This document shows positions 6,850-12,776 of a stretch of 12,776 bases of DNA, one piece after another. The notes under the pieces were generated by a model. The model had not been told where the DNA came from, did no database searches, and saw only the letters and a list, made by a program, of their open reading frames with translations. The stretch comes from Pontiella desulfatans (GTDB taxonomy: Bacteria; Verrucomicrobiota; Kiritimatiellia; Kiritimatiellales; Pontiellaceae), in NCBI GenBank assembly GCA_029287275.1, contig JARFRL010000249.1, forward strand, positions 1 to 12,776, written 5' to 3'. The translations under genes were made by a program, and so were the position numbers. The first letter of the stretch is position 1. The number at the start of each line of letters is the position of its first letter.

Positions 6850-7991
6850 TGAAAAAGAAAGAGTCCAACTCGAACGCCTCCTTTGAAGGAACCGTTAACA
6901 ACGGGAAACTTTCAATGGTGGTTGGCGGGCGGTTGGACGCGGCCGGCGTGACGGCGCTCTGGCCCAAGGCGCGCGGGCTGCTGGAAACCAAACGGCTCGC
7001 GGCCATCGAACTGGACGGCGCGGGCGTCGACTACGCGGACGGCGCCGGCGCCGCGCTGCTGGTTCACGTCCGTCAGGTCGCCCGTCGATTGAAAATCCCC
7101 GTCGAGTTCAACGGACTGGGAGCCGATATTCAGGAAATGCTGGATTTGTATCCCGCGGAAAAGCTTTCCGAGATCGCCGAACCCGCGCCTAAGAACGGCC
7201 GGGATTTGGTCGAGGGAATTGGCGAGGCGTTCTGCGACGCGATCCGCGGCGTCAAGGACCACGTGGCATTCATGGGCGAGCTCTTTGTCGGGTTGCTTCA
7301 AGCGATCGTTCATCCGCGCGGCATGCGGGCCAAGGATTTTTTCCTCGTGATCGAGGCGAGTGGCCCCAAGGCGCTTCCCATCATCGCGATGCTGGGTTTT
7401 CTGGTGGGCTTGATTCTCGCGTTCCAAGGCGCGGTGCTCATGAAACAGTTCGGCGCGGAGATTTACATCGCCGACTTCGTGGGAAAATCCGTCGCCCGCG
7501 AGCTGGGCCCCTTGATCACCGCCATCATCGTCGCGGGCCGGACGGGCTCCGCGTTCGCCGCGGAAATCGGCACCATGAAGGTCAACGAGGAGATCGACGC
7601 CTTCACGACCATGGGGCTCGACCCCGTGCGTTTTCTCGTGATTCCGCGGGTCACCGCCGCGACGCTCATGACGCCGTTGCTCGCGGTCATCACGAACGTG
7701 TTCGGCATGATGGGCGGCGCGGTCGTGATGATGAGCCTGGGCTTCCCGTTGGTTACCTACGTGAACCGTATATTGGGTTCCGTCACCGCCGCGGACTATC
7801 TGGGCGGACTATCCAAATCGATCATTTTCGGACTGCTTATTTCGGGCGCGGGATGTTTGTGCGGACTTCGGACGGGCGAGGGCGCCAGCGCGGTGGGCAA
7901 CTCCGCGACCCGCGCGGTAGTGAGTTCAATCATCATGATCGTTATCGCCGACGGCCTGTTCGCGGTGTTGTTTTACTATCTGGGAATCTAA
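6849..7991 (+). CDS. mlaE: MlaE-family lipid ABC transporter permease with N-terminal STAS domain
   Basis: The ATG at 6849 (TGATG overlap) gives 380 residues. Further upstream starts in the frame would run deep into the rhomboid-like gene and are rejected. Residues about 11-110 form a STAS domain, the equivalent of the separate MlaB subunit of E. coli. Its usual D-S/T-x-G phosphorylation site reads D64-G65-A66-G67, with no Ser or Thr. Residues about 120-380 are the MlaE permease: an amphipathic region, then hydrophobic segments from about 170 onward, and the family hallmark ARELGPLITAIIVAGRTGSA (216-235) followed by EIGTMKVNEEIDAFTTMG (239-256). Known MlaE proteins sit as a dimer in the inner membrane with MlaF and an MlaD hexamer and move phospholipids between inner and outer membranes. 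The stop is immediately followed by the mlaF ATG, so expression is coupled. Confidence 0.94.
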   Translation: MKKKESNSNASFEGTVNNGKLSMVVGGRLDAAGVTALWPKARGLLETKRLAAIELDGAGVDYADGAGAALLVHVRQVARRLKIPVEFNGLGADIQEMLDLYPAEKLSEIAEPAPKNGRDLVEGIGEAFCDAIRGVKDHVAFMGELFVGLLQAIVHPRGMRAKDFFLVIEASGPKALPIIAMLGFLVGLILAFQGAVLMKQFGAEIYIADFVGKSVARELGPLITAIIVAGRTGSAFAAEIGTMKVNEEIDAFTTMGLDPVRFLVIPRVTAATLMTPLLAVITNVFGMMGGAVVMMSLGFPLVTYVNRILGSVTAADYLGGLSKSIIFGLLISGAGCLCGLRTGEGASAVGNSATRAVVSSIIMIVIADGLFAVLFYYLGI

Positions 7992-8774
7992 ATGAGCGGG
8001 GAAACGATCATCACGGTGGAAGGCTTCACGGCGCGCTACGGCGAGCGGCTCGTGCTCGACGACTTGTCGTTCACGGTGAAGCGCGGCGAGGTTTTCGTGA
8101 TCCTCGGAGGGTCGGGTTGTGGAAAATCAACCCTGCTCAAACATATGATCGGTCTCTACCATCCGTTCGCGGGCGATATCCGCGTCGGCGACGCCAGCGT
8201 GGTCTCGACGACCGGCGCGGAACGCGACGCGCTGATCCGGCGCTTCGGCGTGATGTACCAAAGCGGCGCGCTGTTCGGATCGATGACGCTGCTCGAAAAC
8301 GTCTGTCTGCCGCTCGAGGAGTTCACGAGCTTGAACAAAGCGGCGCGGGAGCTGATCGCCAAAATGAAGCTGAGTCTGGTCGGTCTCGCGGAGTTCGCCC
8401 ATCTCATGCCCTCGGAGATCAGCGGCGGCATGAAAAAACGCGCCGCCATCGCCCGCGCCATGGCGCTGGATCCCGAGATCCTGTTTCTCGACGAACCCTC
8501 CGCGGGCCTGGACCCGATCACCGCCGCCGAACTGGATGAATTGATCATCCAGCTGGCGCGCGCGCTGAAAATCACCTTCGTGATCGTGACGCACGAGCTG
8601 CCGAGCATCTACAAGATCGCGGACCGCGTCATCATGCTCGACGCGCGCGCCAAGAAGATCATCGCGGAGGGCGATCCGGCGACGTTGCGCGACACGCACG
8701 AGGACCAATGGGTGCGCGATTTCTTTAATCGAAAAAGTCAGGCCACCGGAACAACGGGAGAAGACGATGAGTAG
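7992..8774 (+). CDS. mlaF: MlaF-type lipid ABC transporter ATPase
   Basis: This 260-residue cytosolic ATPase starts directly after the mlaE stop. All ABC motifs are present: Walker A GGSGCGKST (39-47), Q-loop MYQSGALF (Q90), signature ISGGMKKRAAIARA (143-156), Walker B ILFLDEPSAGLDP (163-175, with catalytic E168) and H-loop VTHE (H201). The MYQSGALFGSMT segment and the SGGM form of the signature are typical of the MlaF/Ttg2A group, which powers phospholipid transport with MlaE. Length is close to E. coli MlaF (about 270). The C-terminus is short and charged (EDDE). The gene overlaps mlaD by 8 nt (8767-8774). The direction of transport (retrograde or anterograde) cannot be read from sequence. 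Confidence 0.95.
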   Translation: MSGETIITVEGFTARYGERLVLDDLSFTVKRGEVFVILGGSGCGKSTLLKHMIGLYHPFAGDIRVGDASVVSTTGAERDALIRRFGVMYQSGALFGSMTLLENVCLPLEEFTSLNKAARELIAKMKLSLVGLAEFAHLMPSEISGGMKKRAAIARAMALDPEILFLDEPSAGLDPITAAELDELIIQLARALKITFVIVTHELPSIYKIADRVIMLDARAKKIIAEGDPATLRDTHEDQWVRDFFNRKSQATGTTGEDDE

Positions 8775-9648
8775 TAAACCGCATTATTTCGCGATCGGTG
8801 TTTTCGTGCTGGCCGCCTCGGCGTTGGGGTTGATCGGCGCGGTGGTGGTCAGTCAAGACGCCATGCGCTCGCCGAAATATTTCATCGAAACCTATGTCGA
8901 CGAGTCCGTGCAGGGCATCGACGTTGGAACGCCCTTCAAGTTTCGCGGAGTGAAGGCGGGGAACGTGAGCGAGATCGCGCTGGTTACCTCCGTGTACGAC
9001 ACGCGCAAGATGTACGTGATGGTGCGGGTCGCCTTGGAGGACCGCGATCTCATGGAAAACGAGGAGGAGTGGAACCGCGAGGTTCAACAGATGATCAAGA
9101 ACGGCCTCCGCCTGAGACTCGTGCCGCAGGGCATCACGGGCCTTTCCTTTCTCGAGGCTGAATTCCATCCCGACTCCGACGCGACGCCGCTCGAGATCGA
9201 CTGGAACCCCCGATACACCTACATCCCTTCCACGCCGGCGATGATGACGCTGCTGGGTCGCTCCATCGAACGCGTCGCCGCGGAAATCAACACGATCAAT
9301 CTCAAGGCGATCGGCGACGACGTGGAGTCCATTACCAGCAACCTAAACCAGTCCGCGGTTCATATCGAGCGCGTCACCGGAAACGTCGCGGCCGCGTCGG
9401 AGGACGTGATCGCGAACGTGAGTCTCGCCGCGGACAAACTGCCCTCCGTCTCCACGAATCTCGTCGAGTCCATCGAGATGATTCAGGGGATTATCGCGGA
9501 TTCGTCCTACGACATGGATCAGATCATGTTGAATCTTCGATACATCACGGAAGACACCAAAGAGTTCATTCGCATGATCAAACGCCATCCAGGCATGCTA
9601 CTCTCCGAACCCCCGGAAAAAAATCTTGGCCGCGAAAGGAAGAACTAA
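8767..9648 (+). CDS. mlaD: MlaD/MCE-domain lipid transporter substrate-binding protein
   Basis: This 293-residue protein has one N-terminal membrane anchor (about residues 8-30) after a short cytosolic SSKPHY segment, so the bulk is periplasmic. An MCE domain follows (about 38-118): KYFIETYVDESVQGIDVGTP, KFRGVKAGNVSEI and a hydrophobic segment at about 113-133 (RLRLVPQGITGLSFLEAEF) that in MlaD-type proteins lines the central pore. Residues about 160-275 are predicted helical with an amphipathic pattern (SITSNLNQSAVHIERVTGN and similar), like the longer MCE proteins rather than the shorter E. coli MlaD (about 183 residues). The end IKRHPGMLLSEPPEK is common in such long forms. The ATG at 8767 lies inside the mlaF end, preceded by GGGAGAAG. 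The protein should form the ring on the periplasmic side of MlaFE. Its stop overlaps the lipoprotein start. Confidence 0.93.
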   Translation: MSSKPHYFAIGVFVLAASALGLIGAVVVSQDAMRSPKYFIETYVDESVQGIDVGTPFKFRGVKAGNVSEIALVTSVYDTRKMYVMVRVALEDRDLMENEEEWNREVQQMIKNGLRLRLVPQGITGLSFLEAEFHPDSDATPLEIDWNPRYTYIPSTPAMMTLLGRSIERVAAEINTINLKAIGDDVESITSNLNQSAVHIERVTGNVAAASEDVIANVSLAADKLPSVSTNLVESIEMIQGIIADSSYDMDQIMLNLRYITEDTKEFIRMIKRHPGMLLSEPPEKNLGRERKN

Positions 9649-10256
9649 TGAAAACGATGAACCGTCTGACCGCGCTACTTTCGTTCACTTGTTTGCTCGC
9701 GTTGACGGGCTGCGTGAAGCTCTGGCAGGAAAGCATCGACATCAAAACCTACATGGTTGAAACGAGCCGCGCCGCGCCGCCGTTGGACGCGGCGCTCGCC
9801 CCCAAGCTCTGGATCGACTCGGTGAACGTGCTGCCGCCGTTCAACGTGCGCAATCTGATCCTCAAGAAAAGCGACGTCGAATACACCACCAGCTACTACA
9901 GCGAACTGCTGCTGTCGCCGTCCGAGAACTTCCGCAACGAGCTGTTCGCCTGGTTGTCGGCGAGCGGGATCTTCGAGGAAGTCTCGTTGGTCGATCGCGC
10001 GGGGAGATCGCACGCGCTGGTGACGACCGTGATGGAATTCCATGGCGACACGGTGGAGAAAAAGGCCGTCTTGCGAATCAAGGCGACGTTGCTCGACGAA
10101 CTGTCTCGCGGAGACCGCGTTCTGCTCTCCAAGGATTACGAACGCCGCGTGGAGATCGCGGATACCTCCGCCGAGGCCTTGATCCGCGCGTACAACACCG
10201 CGCTGGCGGAAATACTCGCGGCCCTCGAAGCCGATGTTGTTCGCGCGTTGAAGTAA
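9648..10256 (+). CDS. ABC-type transport auxiliary lipoprotein (PqiC-like)
   Basis: This 202-residue protein begins with a lipoprotein signal peptide: MKTMNR, a hydrophobic stretch and the lipobox LTGC, with lipidated C22. The mature part has the pattern of the ABC_trans_aux family (PqiC relatives): a strand VNVLPPFNVRNLILKKSDVE (59-78), then YTTSYYSELLLSPSENFRNE and LFAWLSASGIFEEV (99-112), and a helical C-terminus. Related lipoproteins sit next to MCE transporters (PqiABC and many MlaFED-type operons) and are thought to join the MCE tunnel to the outer membrane. It overlaps mlaD by one base (TAATG), preceded by AAAGGAAG. No periplasmic MlaC shuttle gene is seen in the operon, so this protein may take that bridging place; that is inference. 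It is the last gene of the run before a 171-nt gap. Confidence 0.85.
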   Translation: MKTMNRLTALLSFTCLLALTGCVKLWQESIDIKTYMVETSRAAPPLDAALAPKLWIDSVNVLPPFNVRNLILKKSDVEYTTSYYSELLLSPSENFRNELFAWLSASGIFEEVSLVDRAGRSHALVTTVMEFHGDTVEKKAVLRIKATLLDELSRGDRVLLSKDYERRVEIADTSAEALIRAYNTALAEILAALEADVVRALK

Positions 10257-10427
10257 GCCTAGCCCGTGGCTAAGTTTCAGAGGGGAACCTAAGAGGCCGT
10301 CCGCGCCGCCGTGCTTTCCGCTTCGATGGGTTAGCGCCATCGCGCCGGTTTCCAAGAATTATAAAACTCGTTGATTTGAGCCAGTTGGCGGGGTAAGTTG
10401 ATCGGCAATTAATCCATTGGAGGCTAC
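10257..10427 (+). promoter_or_regulatory. Intergenic leader upstream of the NDPK-like gene
   Basis: This 171-nt gap is the longest in the window and the only candidate promoter region for the NDPK-like gene. It holds a TATAAA at 10360-10365 resembling a -10 box but without a good -35 at standard spacing, and a TTGATT at 10371-10376 with a weak TAAGTT 17 nt later. A 6-bp inverted repeat (CGATGG 10324-10329, CCATCG 10337-10342, 7-nt loop) is present. The ribosome binding site TTGGAGG (10417-10423) lies 4 nt before the ATG. No T-tract terminator is seen after the lipoprotein gene. Confidence 0.35.
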
Positions 10428-11327
10428 ATGTCGGTCAATCAAGCGGTCATTTTCACCAAACCGGTTCATCATCTCGGAATTGATTTATCACCCGCTCGTC
10501 TCGACGAGCTGGCTCGGACGTTTTTCGAGTCCAAAGGATTCTCGTTCGTAGTAAGCAAAAAGGTCACCGGCCCGGAGCTCGCCGCGCGCGAGGTGATTCG
10601 CAAGCACTATCTCATCTATAGCACCGCGGTTCACGCCGATCCGCTTGCCGTGAACGTCGCGGGTAAAGAGAAGTTCGCGGCGTCGTTCGGAAAAACCTGG
10701 GAGGACGAGGTCGCCGCGGGAAGGATTCTGTCAACCGTTGCGTTGCTGAAGGCCAAAGGGATCAGTGTCCATCAGTTGTTCAACCACTGGAATCGGCTCT
10801 TCGCGGGCGGAAAGACCGTCAAGCTGCAGGATGGCGTGATCATGGCCTATATCTCGGAACTGGACGCGTATTGCGTCAACGCGTTTTATCCCTCCATGGA
10901 AGCGAATTTCTATCATCCCGAGACGGAAATCCGCTATTACGTGGTGGAGTTTGATTCCGAAAAAACCTCCTGGTCCGCTTTCCGCAAGAAGGTGCTCGGC
11001 TCGACCAACGCCAGCAACGCGGTGCCCGAAAGCTTCCGCGGGCAGCTCTATTCCGAATATCCCGTCAAGTTCCCCGGCCGCGATAATTTCGTGCACGGCA
11101 GCGCCGGGCCCTTCGAAGCGTTCGTTGAACGCGCGATTCACGAGCCCGATTTCGATATGGCGTCCAATCCCATCGGCGGCTATCTGGCCATTCAAGGCGT
11201 GACGCCGGAATCCTTCGCGCGCTGGAAGGCCGCGCGGTCGATCACGGCCATCGGAGATCTGTTCGACGCCACCGAGGAAAAGAACACCAACGAGATTCTT
11301 CCCATACTCGACGAAATCAGTTTTTGA
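10428..11327 (+). CDS. Nucleoside-diphosphate-kinase-like protein with large insertion and C-terminal extension
   Basis: This 299-residue cytosolic protein appears to be a divergent NDPK (canonical length about 140). Canonical NDPKs transfer phosphate between nucleoside di- and triphosphates through a phospho-His. Near the N-terminus, QAVIFTKPV (5-13) matches the first strand with the nucleotide-binding KP lysine (K11), and GFSFVVSKKV (37-46) matches the second. The C-terminal half matches the active site: FRKKVLGSTNASNAVPESFR resembles the R-x(3)-MGxTNP-x-PGTIR block (R186 or K187, T193, R204), and DNFVHGSAG (219-227) matches the catalytic NxxHGSD (N220, H223). In normal NDPK the lysine and catalytic His are about 106 residues apart; here they are 212 apart, so about 100 residues are inserted around 60-165. 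Residues 250-299 extend past the fold. TTGGAGG precedes the ATG. It could be an active kinase or a pseudo-enzyme; the key residues favour activity. Confidence 0.75.
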   Translation: MSVNQAVIFTKPVHHLGIDLSPARLDELARTFFESKGFSFVVSKKVTGPELAAREVIRKHYLIYSTAVHADPLAVNVAGKEKFAASFGKTWEDEVAAGRILSTVALLKAKGISVHQLFNHWNRLFAGGKTVKLQDGVIMAYISELDAYCVNAFYPSMEANFYHPETEIRYYVVEFDSEKTSWSAFRKKVLGSTNASNAVPESFRGQLYSEYPVKFPGRDNFVHGSAGPFEAFVERAIHEPDFDMASNPIGGYLAIQGVTPESFARWKAARSITAIGDLFDATEEKNTNEILPILDEISF

Positions 11328-11373
11328 GGCTCGGCGGCGACAGCGCGAGGGCTCGGATTAAATGGTAAACAAC

Positions 11374-11380
11374 AAAGGAG
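11374..11380 (+). promoter_or_regulatory. Ribosome binding site AAAGGAG that sets the small lipoprotein start
   Basis: AAAGGAG lies 8 nt before the ATG at 11389, good Shine-Dalgarno spacing. An in-frame ATG at 11362 lies upstream of this site and has no comparable SD, and starting there would put nine extra residues, including two charged ones, before the MKKA signal peptide. Confidence 0.75.
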
Positions 11381-11388
11381 ATACGGTA

Positions 11389-11574
11389 ATGAAAAAAGCA
11401 CTGCATATGATGGCGGCGTTGTTGTTGGTCGCGGGGCTCGCGGGTTGCGCGTGCCCTTGGGGCGGCGAAGCCTGTTGCGCGGAAGGCGAAGCCTGCTGCG
11501 CGAAGAAGGAATGCCCGGCCGATTGCGACAAGCCCTGCTGTAAAGAAATGAAGGCCGAAGGAATGGCCGAGTAG
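11389..11574 (+). CDS. Small cysteine-rich lipoprotein (61 residues)
   Basis: The protein starts MKKALHMMAALLLVAGLAGC, a textbook lipoprotein signal with lipobox LAGC and lipidated C20. The 42-residue mature part contains 10 cysteines (C20, C22, C29, C30, C36, C37, C42, C46, C50, C51), three of them pairs, plus many Glu and Lys. It would be an exported, membrane-anchored peptide. The Cys density suggests metal binding (for example Cu, Zn or Cd) or a disulfide-knotted peptide, but no known family is recognised and the function is not assigned. The start is chosen for the AAAGGAG site 8 nt upstream. Two 18-nt copies within it encode the repeated GEACCA. It lies 61 nt after the NDPK-like gene with no strong terminator between, and is followed by a strong intrinsic terminator. 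Confidence 0.8.
   Translation: MKKALHMMAALLLVAGLAGCACPWGGEACCAEGEACCAKKECPADCDKPCCKEMKAEGMAE
11464..11502 (+). repeat. Tandem near-identical 18-nt direct repeat (21-nt period) in the lipoprotein gene
   Basis: GGCGAAGCCTGTTGCGCG (11464-11481) recurs as GGCGAAGCCTGCTGCGCG (11485-11502), with one synonymous T/C difference. Each copy encodes GEACCA. The period is 21 nt (7 codons), which suggests the Cys-rich segment grew by duplication. Confidence 0.85.
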
Positions 11575-11598
11575 AATCCGACTTGATATGCCGGTTCA

Positions 11599-11626
11599 AG
11601 CCCCGTTTTCAAACGGGGCTTTTTTT
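11599..11626 (+). terminator. Intrinsic terminator after the Cys-rich lipoprotein gene
   Basis: AGCCCCGTTT (11599-11608) and AAACGGGGCT (11611-11620) are perfect inverted repeats, giving a GC-rich stem with a tight loop, followed by a run of seven T (11620-11626). It ends the + strand transcription unit, facing the convergent glyS gene. Confidence 0.93.
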
Positions 11627-11659
11627 ATGAAAAAATAAGAACAACATGGCGCCGGCACG

Positions 11660-11686
11660 AAAAAAGCCCGTCGTTTGACGGGCTTT
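11660..11686 (-). terminator. Intrinsic terminator for glyS (minus strand)
   Basis: AAGCCCGTC (11664-11672) and GACGGGCTT (11677-11685) form a 9-bp stem with a 4-nt loop. An A-tract at 11660-11665 becomes a T-tract on the minus strand, directly downstream of the glyS stop. It faces the + strand terminator about 34 nt away. Confidence 0.92.
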
Positions 11687-11700
11687 CGCGATCCAACGGT

Positions 11701-11722
11701 TCGTCGACTTAGAAGTCGACGA
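11701..11722. repeat. Perfect 10-bp inverted repeat over the glyS stop codon
   Basis: TCGTCGACTT (11701-11710) and AAGTCGACGA (11713-11722) are exact reverse complements separated by 2 nt, and they contain the glyS stop codon (11709-11711). In the glyS mRNA this would form a tight hairpin just before the terminator stem. Confidence 0.8.
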
Positions 11723-12776
11723 TGTTGGCGATGTAGGCTTCGAGCTCCGCGATGGGCAGACGAATCTGTTCCATGGTGTCGCGGTCGCGGATCGTCACGC
11801 AATCGTCTTGTTCGATGGTCTCGAAATCGACGGTGACGCAGAGCGGCGTGCCGATCTCGTCCTGACGACGATAGCGTCGGCCAACGGCGCCGGTTTGGTC
11901 GTAGAACGTTTTCCAACGCTTGGCGAGCATCTCGTAGACTTCGCGGGCTTTCGCCACCAACGGTTCTTTGTTTTTAACGAGCGGCAACACCGCGACCTTG
12001 TACGGCGCGACGCAGGGCGAGAAGCGCAACACGGTGCGGGCTTCATGCCCTTCCGGCGCGCGTTTGGCGCCGACTTCCGCGGTGAGGATCTCGCCGGTTT
12101 CCTTGTTGATCCATTCCTCGCGATACGCTTCGCACAGCAACGCGAGGGCGATGCGGTCGACGCCCGCGGAGGGCTCGATCACGTGCGGCAGGTAGGTCTC
12201 GTTCGTTTCCTCGTCGCGATATTCCAGCTTCTTGCCCGCGGTGTTCTGGTGCTGCGTGAGGTCGAAGTTGCCGCGGGCGGCGATGCCTTCGAGCTCCTGC
12301 GTGCCGAAGGGGAAGTCGTACATGATGTCGGTGCAGGCCGAGGCGTAGTGCGCGAGCGCGTCGCCCTCATGAATGTCGCGGTGCATGCGACCTTCCGGCA
12401 GGCCGACCTTTTCGTACCACTTGAGGCGCTCGGTCACCCAATATTCGTGTTGCTCGGCGTCGGTGCCGGGCTTGATGAAAAACTCCAGTTCCATCTGCTC
12501 GAACTCGCGGGAGCGGAAGGTGTAGTTGCGCGGATTGATCTCGTTGCGGAAGGCTTTTCCGATCTGCGCGATGCCGAAAGGCACCTTGTTGCGGACGGTC
12601 GACATCACGTTGCCGAACTGCGCGAAGATGCCCTGCGCGGTCTCGGGGCGGAGATACGCGACGTTGGAGCTTTCCTCGACGGGGCCGACGTAGGTTTTGA
12701 ACATCAGGTTGAACGCGCGCGGCTCGGTGAGCGTGCCCGGTTCGTTGGTGTCGGGGCCGACGAGCTTGGCGTAGGC
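11709..12776 (-). CDS. glyS: Glycyl-tRNA synthetase, homodimeric type (C-terminal part; N-terminus outside window)
   Basis: The visible 355 residues start inside the catalytic domain; the frame is open at the window edge and reads GTLTEPRAFNLMFKTYVGP, so the ATG at 12704-12702 is an internal methionine. Class II features are visible: YLRPETAQGIF, motif 2 FRNEINPRNYTFRSREFEQM, and motif 3 HVIEPSAGVDRIALAL. The last roughly 110 residues form the anticodon-binding domain (SPCVAPYKVAVLPLVKN to the C-terminal IVDF). The enzyme charges tRNA-Gly with glycine and ATP in the cytosol. This is the alpha2 GlyRS of eukaryotes, archaea and part of the bacteria (full length about 450-600), not the alpha2beta2 GlyQ/GlyS enzyme of E. 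coli. The gene runs convergently to the + strand genes and has its own terminator. The first roughly 100-200 residues and the promoter are outside the window. Confidence 0.96.
   Translation of the reverse strand, partial: AYAKLVGPDTNEPGTLTEPRAFNLMFKTYVGPVEESSNVAYLRPETAQGIFAQFGNVMSTVRNKVPFGIAQIGKAFRNEINPRNYTFRSREFEQMELEFFIKPGTDAEQHEYWVTERLKWYEKVGLPEGRMHRDIHEGDALAHYASACTDIMYDFPFGTQELEGIAARGNFDLTQHQNTAGKKLEYRDEETNETYLPHVIEPSAGVDRIALALLCEAYREEWINKETGEILTAEVGAKRAPEGHEARTVLRFSPCVAPYKVAVLPLVKNKEPLVAKAREVYEMLAKRWKTFYDQTGAVGRRYRRQDEIGTPLCVTVDFETIEQDDCVTIRDRDTMEQIRLPIAELEAYIANIVDF

Noticed and set aside
10260..10272. Possible terminator hairpin after the PqiC-like lipoprotein gene
   Set aside because: The inverted repeat TAGCC/GGCTA is only 5 bp with a 3-nt loop and no T-tract.

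Overview
The window reads as a compact, mostly co-oriented chromosomal segment from a diderm (Gram-negative-type) bacterium with GC-rich coding DNA. Diderm status is inferred from an Mla/MCE phospholipid transport operon and two lipoprotein genes. The genes alone do not fix the phylum. The mix of a SUF pathway with a SufU scaffold, an HCF101-type Mrp, a STAS-MlaE fusion and a eukaryotic/archaeal-type glycyl-tRNA synthetase would fit a deltaproteobacteria-like or uncultured candidate lineage, held at low confidence. No tRNA, rRNA, CRISPR array, insertion sequence or phage gene was seen.

Region 1 (2-4406, +) is the downstream part of a SUF iron-sulfur cluster operon: sufD (its 5' part lies outside the window), sufS, sufU, a sufT-like DUF59 gene and an Mrp/ApbC-type P-loop carrier. 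sufD-sufS and sufS-sufU overlap at their stop and start codons. The logic is: SufS mobilises sulfur from cysteine, SufU relays it, SufBCD (sufB and sufC presumably upstream) builds the cluster, and the DUF59 protein and Mrp mature or deliver it. The Mrp has the three-domain order DUF59 / P-loop ATPase / DUF971, as in the chloroplast carrier HCF101.

Region 2 (4486-6021, +) is one gene fusing a GNAT acetyltransferase domain to a nitrilase-superfamily hydrolase. Its substrate is unknown.

Region 3 (6085-10256, +) is a tightly coupled operon: a rhomboid-like membrane protein that appears to lack the catalytic Ser/His and carries a C-terminal zinc ribbon, then STAS-MlaE permease, MlaF ATPase, MlaD (MCE) and a PqiC-like lipoprotein. 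The last four should form an inner-membrane lipid transporter with a periplasmic or outer-membrane lipoprotein partner. Every junction overlaps or abuts.

Region 4 (10257-11626, +) holds a 171-nt gap, a gene for a large nucleoside-diphosphate-kinase-like protein with the active-site motif retained but about 100 extra residues inside the fold, and a tiny lipoprotein with 10 cysteines in 42 mature residues. A strong intrinsic terminator follows.

Region 5 (11660-12776, -) is a convergent glyS (homodimeric glycyl-tRNA synthetase), truncated at the window edge, with its own intrinsic terminator and a perfect 10-bp inverted repeat over its stop codon.
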